Assembly (NCBI GenBank): GCA_002452635.1
Contig: DKEU01000290.1
Location: forward strand, 1-10,837
Source: Desulfovibrionaceae bacterium UBA6814
GTDB taxonomy: Bacteria > Desulfobacterota > Desulfovibrionia > Desulfovibrionales > Desulfovibrionaceae
Direction of reading: 5' to 3'
DNA length: 10,837 bases
In this document: positions 5,644 to 10,837 of the stretch, piece after piece
Layout: each line of letters opens with the position of its first letter
Position numbering within the stretch: the first letter of the stretch is position 1
Position numbers and translations under genes: made by a program
Notes under the pieces: generated by a model
Told to the model about the DNA's origin: nothing
Database searches by the model: none
The model's input: the letters and a program-made list of their open reading frames with translations, nothing else

Positions 5644-7380
5644 CTAGCCGCATTCGGTCAGCAGGCAGCAGGAGCAGCCCTGCTCCTTGCCCTGGTCCTT
5701 GGCGCGGTACATGGCCGCGTCGGCCTGGCGCAGGAGCCCGTCCATGTCCGCGCCGTGCTCCGGGTACAGGGCCACGCCCACGGACATGCGCACCGGCAGG
5801 TCCCGGCCGTCCACGGCCAGGGGCGCGTCGAACCCGGCCAGCACCTTGCGGGCCACAGACAGGGCGTCCTCGGCCCCGGCCACCTCGGGGATGACCAGGG
5901 CGAACTCGTCCCCGCCCATGCGGGCCACGGTGTCCGATTCGCGCAGGCTCCCCCGCAGCCGGTCCGCCACCTGGCGCAGCACCTCGTCCCCGGCCGCGTG
6001 GCCCAGGGTGTCGTTGACCTCCTTGAACCGGTCCAGGTCCAGGACCATGAGGGCCAGAGGCTTGCCCCGGCGCTGGCTGTGGGCCAGCTCCAGGGCCAGC
6101 CGCTCGGTGAACAGGGCCCGGTTGGGCAGGTCGGTGAGCAGGTCGTGGTAGGCCATGCGGCGGATGGTCTCCTCGGCCCGGCGCTGCTCGGTCACGTCCA
6201 TGAGCAGCAGCACGTACCCGGCCAGGGCGTCCCGGCTCCGGATGGCGGCGAGCCGGGCCGAGACGGCCAGGGGCCCCTCCGGGCCGGGGCGCTCGAAGCT
6301 GAAGCTGTGGGTCTGGCCCTGGCGCACCGCCTGCATGGCCGCGGCCAGGCGCTCCGGGGTCACCCCTTCCCCGGCGTGGATATCCTCCAGCGACCGCCCC
6401 TGCATCTGCGCCGCGGTGCAGCCCAGGCAGCGCTCGGCCCCGCAGTTGCAGAACGCCACCCGGCCCTCGGCGTCGGTGGCCACGATGCCCATGTCCACCG
6501 AGGAGGTGAGGATGCTGTCCAGGTACAGGGTCTTGGCGGTCAGCTCCCGCACCGCGCGGTCCAGCTCCTCGCCCTGGTCCACGATGATGCGCTTGAGGGT
6601 CTCGATGTACTTGCTCTCCAGGCCCCGCACCAGGTCGGTCTGGGTGGCCACGCCCACGGCCGCGCCGAACTCGTCCAGCACCACCAGCCGGCGGATGCCC
6701 CGCTTGCGCATGAGCTCCGCGGCCTCGAAGGCCGGGGCGTCGTGGCGCAGGGCCACCACCGGCGAGCTCATGACCTCGCGCACCTTCACCTCGGCCAGGT
6801 CCCGCCCCTCGGCCACCAGCCGGGTCACGTCCCGCTCGGTCACGACCCCCTCGGGGCTGAACTGGGAGGCCGCCACCAGGAAGCTCAGGGAGCGGGCGGC
6901 CATGAGCCGGGAGGCCTCCAGCACCGAGGCCTCGGGCAGGATGGTGACCACGTTCTTCTGCATGATCTGGGACACGGTCTTGACCTTGACGAAATAGTCG
7001 TAGCCCAGGTGGCGGATGAGGTCGGACTGGGTGACCATGCCCACCGCCCGGCCGTCCTCGTCCTGCACCGCCAGGTGGCGGATGCCGTGCGCGGCCAGCA
7101 GGTGGAAGGTCTCGTAGAGCCGGGAGTCGGCCCGGCACCCCAGCACGCCCCGGGTCATGACCTCGCAGATGGGCCGGTCCCGGAAGCCCGCGCGGTGCTC
7201 GGCCACACAGCGCACCAGGTCGCGTTCGGTGAAGATGCCCACCGGCCGCTCCCCTTCCAGCACCAGCACGCAGCTCACGTTGTGCTCGCGCATGAGCCCG
7301 ATGGCCTTCTGGGTCTCGTCGCCGGGCTGCACGCCGATGATCCCGGGGTGGAATATCTCCCCGATCCGCTTCTTCATCAT
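5644..7380 (-). CDS. Diguanylate cyclase with four CBS domains, PAS and GGDEF
   Basis: A 578-residue soluble protein predicted to make c-di-GMP from two GTP. Four CBS motifs form two pairs: about 3-57, 69-123, 135-189 and 197-252, each ending in an ERDLV/QSDLI-type motif. CBS pairs usually bind adenine nucleotides, so energy state is a plausible input. A helical linker (253-289) leads to a PAS domain (about 285-400) carrying FCNCGAERCLGC, with cysteines at 311, 313, 318 and 321. The GGDEF domain (about 406-566) has the active motif at 489-493 and an inhibitory RxxD site, RESD, at 480-483, exactly five residues upstream. The protein ends in a cysteine-rich tail, CSCCLLTEC. I chose the ATG at 7380 because GGGGAAGG lies 8 nt upstream. 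The ATG at 7398 adds six residues and has no Shine-Dalgarno. No membrane segment is seen. It is divergent from a second GGDEF gene. Confidence 0.9.
   Translation of the reverse strand: MMKKRIGEIFHPGIIGVQPGDETQKAIGLMREHNVSCVLVLEGERPVGIFTERDLVRCVAEHRAGFRDRPICEVMTRGVLGCRADSRLYETFHLLAAHGIRHLAVQDEDGRAVGMVTQSDLIRHLGYDYFVKVKTVSQIMQKNVVTILPEASVLEASRLMAARSLSFLVAASQFSPEGVVTERDVTRLVAEGRDLAEVKVREVMSSPVVALRHDAPAFEAAELMRKRGIRRLVVLDEFGAAVGVATQTDLVRGLESKYIETLKRIIVDQGEELDRAVRELTAKTLYLDSILTSSVDMGIVATDAEGRVAFCNCGAERCLGCTAAQMQGRSLEDIHAGEGVTPERLAAAMQAVRQGQTHSFSFERPGPEGPLAVSARLAAIRSRDALAGYVLLLMDVTEQRRAEETIRRMAYHDLLTDLPNRALFTERLALELAHSQRRGKPLALMVLDLDRFKEVNDTLGHAAGDEVLRQVADRLRGSLRESDTVARMGGDEFALVIPEVAGAEDALSVARKVLAGFDAPLAVDGRDLPVRMSVGVALYPEHGADMDGLLRQADAAMYRAKDQGKEQGCSCCLLTECG
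5670..5687. other. Perfect hairpin inside the 3' end of the CBS-GGDEF gene
   Basis: AGGAGCAG (5670-5677) and CTGCTCCT (5680-5687) pair perfectly around CC. It lies 30 nt beyond the stop of the Lon-like gene and could weakly terminate that transcript, although no proper T-run follows. On the opposite strand it encodes the cysteine-rich C-terminal tail of the diguanylate cyclase. Confidence 0.4.
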
Positions 7381-7388
7381 GGCCGACA

Positions 7389-7396
7389 CCTTCCCC
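7389..7396 (-). promoter_or_regulatory. Ribosome binding site deciding the CBS-GGDEF start
   Basis: On the minus strand GGGGAAGG ends 8 nt before the ATG at 7380. The ATG at 7398 has only CTCACCGTAAC upstream, with no purine-rich Shine-Dalgarno, so 7380 is favoured. Confidence 0.5.
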
Positions 7397-7420
7397 ATGT
7401 TACGGTGAGCCGCGCCGTGC

Positions 7421-7450
7421 GGCCGGACCCCTGTTCCGCCAAGGCCGGAC
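7421..7450. repeat. Direct repeat GGCCGGAC in the divergent cyclase intergenic region
   Basis: GGCCGGAC occurs at 7421-7428 and 7443-7450, 22 nt apart, which is about two helical turns. It lies between the two divergent GGDEF genes, upstream of the CBS-GGDEF start and just before the candidate promoter at 7470. It may be a tandem operator, but in GC-rich DNA an 8-nt repeat can occur by chance. Confidence 0.25.
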
Positions 7451-7469
7451 TACCTTATTTTCCCGCAGC

Positions 7470-7497
7470 TTGCCATATCAGGGCATTCAGGTATCCT
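7470..7497 (+). promoter_or_regulatory. Candidate sigma70 promoter of the THI5-like sensor cyclase
   Basis: TTGCCA at 7470-7475 (5 of 6 of the -35) is followed after 16 nt by TATCCT at 7492-7497 (4 of 6 of the -10). This is one of the few AT-richer stretches nearby. CATAAT at 7504-7509 is an alternative -10, but nothing resembling a -35 lies 16-18 nt before it. The predicted leader is about 50 nt. Confidence 0.35.
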
Positions 7498-7551
7498 ACC
7501 CCGCATAATTCGGCATAGGGGCCGTCCCCTTGCCCAGAACACAGGCCAACC

Positions 7552-10077
7552 ATGCGCACGCTCTCCCTGGCGCGGGCCCTCGCCTGCGCCCTCCTCCTGC
7601 TCCTGGCCTTGCCGCTGCCCGCCCGCAGCGCGGACAAGGTGCGCCTGCGGCTGCGCTGGGACCACCAGTTCCAGTTCGCCGGGTACTATGCCGCCCAGTG
7701 GCGGGGGTACTACGCCGAGGCCGGACTGGACGTGGAGATCCTGCCGGGCATGACCCCCCAGGGCAACGTGAACGCGGCCCGGGAGGTGGCCGCGGGGCAG
7801 GCCGAATTCGGGGTGGGCGCGGCGGACATCCTGCTGGCCAACGACAATCCCGCCACCCCCCTCACGGTGCTGGCCTGCATCTTCCAGGAGAGCCCGGTGG
7901 TCTTCGCGGCCCTGCCCGACACCCCACTGGCCAACCCCTCGGACCTCATCTCGCTGCGGGTGCTGCGCCGGCGGGGCGACCTGGTGGACTTCGAACTCAT
8001 GGCCATGCTCTCGGCCGAGGGCCTGGACCAGGCCTGGGTCAACGCCCCGGCGGACCTGCCCCGCAAGCCCGACCACCAGTTGCTCCTGGAGCGGGACGTG
8101 GACGTGATCCCGGCCTACGACTTCGCCCTGCCCGCGGACTTCGGCCCCGAGGCCAAGAACCTCCATATGCTCCTGCCCGAGAACTACGGGGTGGACTACT
8201 ACGGCGACTCCCTGTTCTGCTCCCTGCACCTGGCCCGGCGCAACCCGGACCTGGTGCGCCGCTTCACCGCGGCCTCGCTCAAGGGCTGGGAATACGCCCT
8301 GGACCACCCCGAGGAGACCTGCAACCTGATCGCCTCCCGGCTGCAGCGGACCCTGCCCGTGGGCAACGCCCAGGCCTTCAACCTGCACCTGGTGGAAGGG
8401 GTGCGCCGCCTGGTCCGGCAGCGCCTGGTCAGCCTGGGCCACGTGAACCCCGGCCGCTGGTCCCGCATGCACCAGACCCTGGCCAGCCTGGGCCTGGTGT
8501 CCCAGCCCCTGGACCTCAAGGCCTTCGTGTTCGACCCCACGGCCCAGGAGATGGCCGAGGCCGCCAAGGAACGCGACCGCCTGCTGGCGGGCCTGGCCGT
8601 GCTCCTGGCGGTGAGCCTGGGCGTCTTCCTGTGGAGCGTCCTGCTGCGCCGGGCCGTGGCCCAGCGCACCCGCGCCCTGGCCGAGGAGCGCAGCGAGCGC
8701 CGCCAGGCCGAGGAACGCCTGCGCCTGGCCATGGAGGCGGCCTCGGACGGGGTCTGGGACTGGAACCTGGTGAGCGGCGAAACTTACTTCAATCCCAGCT
8801 ATTTCACCATGCTGGGCTACAAGCCCGGGGAGTTGCCCTCCCTGCAGCGCACCTGGCGGGAACTGATGCACCCCGACGACCTGGAGCGGGTCCTGGACAG
8901 CTTCACCACCCACCTGCAGTCCGGCGCGCCCTATGCCGAGGAAATGCGCATGCGGGCCAAGGGCGGCCGCTGGATCTGGGTGCTCTCCCGGGGCAAGGTG
9001 GTGGAGCGCGACAGCCACGGCCGGCCCGTGCGCATGGTGGGCACCCACGTGGACATCTCCGAGCGCAAGGCCGCCGAGGAGATCCTGCGCCAGGCCAAGG
9101 AGGACGTGGAGCGCCAGGTGGCCGCCCGCACCGCCGAACTCTCCACGACCAACGCCGAGCTGCGCCGCGAGATCGAGGAACGCCGCCGCGCCCAGGAACA
9201 GATCCTCAAGCTCTCCCGCGCGGTGGAGCAGAGTCCGGCCTCGGTGCTCATCACCGACCCCGAGGGCGTCATCCAGTACGTGAACCCAAAGTTCACCAAG
9301 ATCACCGGCTACGCCGCGGACGAGGTGGTGGGCAAGCGGCCCAGCGTGCTCAAGAGCGGGGTCCAGTCCGACGAGTTCTACCGGGAATTGTGGCAGACCA
9401 TCTCCGCGGGCAACGAATGGCGCGGCGAGTTCTGCAACCGGGCCAAGGACGGCAGCGAATTCTGGGAATCCGCCTCCATCTCCCCGGTGTTTGACCCCCA
9501 GGGCCGCATCATCCACTACGTGGCGGTCAAGGAAGACATCACCGAAAAGAGGCGCCAGGAAGAGCACATCCGCCACCTGGCCCTGCACGACGCCCTCACC
9601 GGCCTGCCCAACCGGGTGCTGGGCATGGACCGCCTCAAGCAGGCCATGCAGCGCGCCACCCGCGAGGAGCACAAGGTCGCCCTGCTCTACCTGGACCTGG
9701 ACGGGTTCAAGCCCATCAACGACTCCATGGGCCACGACGTGGGCGACGAGGTGCTGCGCCAGGTGGCCGACCGCATCCAGGACTCCATCCGCAAGGCGGA
9801 CACCGCGGCCCGCATGGGCGGCGACGAGTTCGTGGTCGTGCTCTCCGACGTGTGGGACGCCCAGTTCGTGGCGCTGGCCGCGCGCCGCATCCTCTCGGCG
9901 CTGGCCTCGGACATGGAGTGCCTGGGCATCGCCTGCGCGGTGCGGGCCAGCCTCGGGATCAGCCTGTTCCCGGACCACGGCGCGGACCAGGAAACCCTGC
10001 TCCGCCACGCGGACGAGGCCATGTACGCGGCCAAGAAGTCCGGCGGGAACCGCTTCGTGTTCTACCGCGCAAAATAG
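7552..10077 (+). CDS. Membrane diguanylate cyclase with periplasmic NMT1/THI5-like sensor, two PAS domains and GGDEF
   Basis: An 841-residue inner-membrane sensor cyclase. A signal peptide (1 to about 26, core ALLLLLAL) precedes an NMT1/THI5-like solute-binding fold (about 28-320), recognised from LRWDHQFQFAGYYAAQWRGYYAEAGLDVE-type sequence at 35-62 and GQAEFGVGAADILLA at 82-96. Free-standing relatives bind pyrimidine thiamine precursors or sulfonate-like ligands; the ligand here is unknown. One transmembrane helix lies at about 344-364. PAS 1 (about 385-505, ending in THVDISERK) is followed by a charged coiled coil (505-550) and PAS 2 (about 550-665, ending in VKEDITEKR). The GGDEF domain (about 670-838) has the active motif at 756-760 and inhibitory RKAD at 747-750, five residues upstream. 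It should make c-di-GMP in response to a periplasmic ligand. The Shine-Dalgarno is weak (CAGG, 6 nt before the ATG); the signal peptide supports this start. A weak hairpin follows the gene. Confidence 0.9.
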   Translation: MRTLSLARALACALLLLLALPLPARSADKVRLRLRWDHQFQFAGYYAAQWRGYYAEAGLDVEILPGMTPQGNVNAAREVAAGQAEFGVGAADILLANDNPATPLTVLACIFQESPVVFAALPDTPLANPSDLISLRVLRRRGDLVDFELMAMLSAEGLDQAWVNAPADLPRKPDHQLLLERDVDVIPAYDFALPADFGPEAKNLHMLLPENYGVDYYGDSLFCSLHLARRNPDLVRRFTAASLKGWEYALDHPEETCNLIASRLQRTLPVGNAQAFNLHLVEGVRRLVRQRLVSLGHVNPGRWSRMHQTLASLGLVSQPLDLKAFVFDPTAQEMAEAAKERDRLLAGLAVLLAVSLGVFLWSVLLRRAVAQRTRALAEERSERRQAEERLRLAMEAASDGVWDWNLVSGETYFNPSYFTMLGYKPGELPSLQRTWRELMHPDDLERVLDSFTTHLQSGAPYAEEMRMRAKGGRWIWVLSRGKVVERDSHGRPVRMVGTHVDISERKAAEEILRQAKEDVERQVAARTAELSTTNAELRREIEERRRAQEQILKLSRAVEQSPASVLITDPEGVIQYVNPKFTKITGYAADEVVGKRPSVLKSGVQSDEFYRELWQTISAGNEWRGEFCNRAKDGSEFWESASISPVFDPQGRIIHYVAVKEDITEKRRQEEHIRHLALHDALTGLPNRVLGMDRLKQAMQRATREEHKVALLYLDLDGFKPINDSMGHDVGDEVLRQVADRIQDSIRKADTAARMGGDEFVVVLSDVWDAQFVALAARRILSALASDMECLGIACAVRASLGISLFPDHGADQETLLRHADEAMYAAKKSGGNRFVFYRAK

Positions 10078-10084
10078 CCTTTTT

Positions 10085-10104
10085 CCCGCCACGGGTTGTT
10101 TTTT
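10085..10104 (+). terminator. Weak intrinsic terminator after the THI5-like sensor cyclase
   Basis: CCCG (10085-10088) and CGGG (10092-10095) form a short GC stem around CCA, followed directly by TTGTTTTTT. The T-run is good but the stem is only 4 bp, so termination may be partial. It lies 7 nt after the stop codon. Confidence 0.4.
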
Positions 10105-10125
10105 CCCATGGTTGCGGTCTATACT
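10096..10125 (+). promoter_or_regulatory. Candidate promoter of the disulfide oxidoreductase gene
   Basis: TATACT at 10120-10125 matches the -10 consensus at 5 of 6 bases. The best -35 is TTGTTT at 10096-10101 (3 of 6), with an 18-nt spacer, overlapping the terminator T-run. The start codon lies 32 nt downstream, so the leader would be about 25 nt. The gene is probably transcribed independently of the cyclase upstream. Confidence 0.4.
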
Positions 10126-10157
10126 GGCCTCCCGTTACCTCCAACCGGACCACCACC

Positions 10158-10837
10158 ATGAGCACCTTCTACGACCTCGTGGTCATCGGCAGCGGAGCCG
10201 CCGGGGCCGGGGCGGCCATGGCCGCCCGCGCCGCGGGCAAGACCGTGGCCGTCATCGACAAGTCGCCCCTGGGCGGCACCTGCGGCCTGCGCGGCTGCGT
10301 GCCCAAGAAGGTCCTGGTGGCCGCGGCCGACGCCCTCCTGGCCGCCGAAGCCCTGCGCGGCAAGGGAATCAAGGGCAAACCCAGCCTGGACTGGAAGTCC
10401 CTCATGCGCGCCAAGCGCGGCTTCCTGCGCCACAAACCCGAACGCTTCGAAGCCCGGCTCAAGAGCCAGGGCCTGGCCGTGTTCCACGGGGCAGCGGCCT
10501 TCACCGGACCCGACACCCTGGAAGTGGCCGGCATCCCCCTGGCCGCCAGCCACATCCTGGTGGCCGCCGGCGCCGCTCCCGCCCCCCTCGACATCCCCGG
10601 GGAAGAACACCTCATCACCAGCGACCAGTTCCTGGAGCTGGACCGCCTGCCCAAACGCCTGGTGTTCACGGGCGGCGGGTTCATCGCCTTCGAGTTCGCC
10701 CACGTGGCCGCGGCCGCAGGCTGCCAGTGCACCATCCTGCACCGCGGCAAGCAGGTGCTCAAACACTTCGACCCCGACCTCGTGAACCTGCTGCTGGCCG
10801 CCCTGCGCCACCGGGGCATCGCCGTGCACACCGAATC
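10158..10837 (+). CDS. Pyridine nucleotide-disulfide oxidoreductase, glutathione-reductase-like (partial, 3' end cut)
   Basis: The first 226 residues of a class I flavoprotein disulfide reductase; the family is usually about 450 residues, and the dimerisation domain lies beyond the window. The FAD-binding GSGAAGAGAA sits at 11-20. The redox-active cysteines are Cys42 and Cys47 in GGTCGLRGCVPKK, with the family's four-residue spacing. The second FAD motif, ILVAAGAAP, is at 133-141. The pyridine nucleotide fold starts GGGFIAFEFA at 172-181. After its second strand, LHRGKQVLKHFD (194-205) places Arg196 and Lys202 where glutathione reductase has its NADPH-binding arginines, so NADPH is the likely donor. 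The substrate cannot be told from this half: glutathione, another low-molecular-weight disulfide, a metal ion (mercuric-reductase-like) or an unknown acceptor are all possible. There is no N-terminal metal-binding domain. The ATG at 10158 lacks a strong Shine-Dalgarno, but the FAD motif follows at the normal distance. Confidence 0.85.
   Translation, partial: MSTFYDLVVIGSGAAGAGAAMAARAAGKTVAVIDKSPLGGTCGLRGCVPKKVLVAAADALLAAEALRGKGIKGKPSLDWKSLMRAKRGFLRHKPERFEARLKSQGLAVFHGAAAFTGPDTLEVAGIPLAASHILVAAGAAPAPLDIPGEEHLITSDQFLELDRLPKRLVFTGGGFIAFEFAHVAAAAGCQCTILHRGKQVLKHFDPDLVNLLLAALRHRGIAVHTE

Noticed and set aside
7450..10092. 880-residue open frame on the minus strand opposite the sensor cyclase
   Set aside because: Same composition artefact: repetitive HVAHGVVDG-like sequence, no motif, and complete overlap with a gene whose domains are recognisable.
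10158..10837. Naming the last gene merA or gor
   Set aside because: Only the N-terminal half is present. There is no metal-binding domain, and the substrate-defining C-terminal residues are missing.

Overview
The window is GC-rich chromosomal DNA, with G or C at most third codon positions. It carries six protein genes and a set of short palindromic repeats. Gene content suggests a Desulfovibrionales-type (Desulfobacterota) anaerobe: an exported nitroreductase, a fused ornithine-lipid-type acyltransferase, a Lon-like protease, two complex diguanylate cyclases and a glutathione-reductase-like flavoprotein. This placement is an inference from protein families and repeat style, since no marker gene is present.

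Layout. Positions 1-161 hold palindromic REP/BIME-like repeats. A nitroreductase with a twin-arginine signal peptide follows at 398-1018 (+). A second repeat unit, inverted relative to the first, fills the convergent gap at 1041-1123. An OlsF-type two-domain acyltransferase runs on the minus strand (1145-2962). It is divergent from a Lon-like AAA+ protease (3225-5639, +), which has a good sigma70-type promoter at 3123-3151. The protease converges with only 4 bp to spare on a CBS4-PAS-GGDEF protein (5644-7380, -). That gene is divergent, across about 170 bp, from a periplasmic NMT1/THI5-like-TM-PAS-PAS-GGDEF protein (7552-10077, +). A pyridine nucleotide-disulfide oxidoreductase begins at 10158 (+) and is cut by the window end.

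How the genes may work together. The two diguanylate cyclases form a divergent pair with complementary inputs: four cytoplasmic CBS domains plus a cysteine-bearing PAS in one, and a periplasmic small-molecule-binding fold in the other. Both keep GGDEF and the RxxD inhibitory site, so they look like an active, product-inhibited c-di-GMP control node. The acyltransferase (membrane lipid), the Lon-like protease (quality control) and the two redox flavoproteins fit envelope and stress maintenance but show no operon link. No phage, CRISPR, toxin-antitoxin or defence island is visible. The features most worth a second look are the composite palindromic units bracketing the nitroreductase, the cysteine cluster in the PAS domain, and the divergent cyclase pair.
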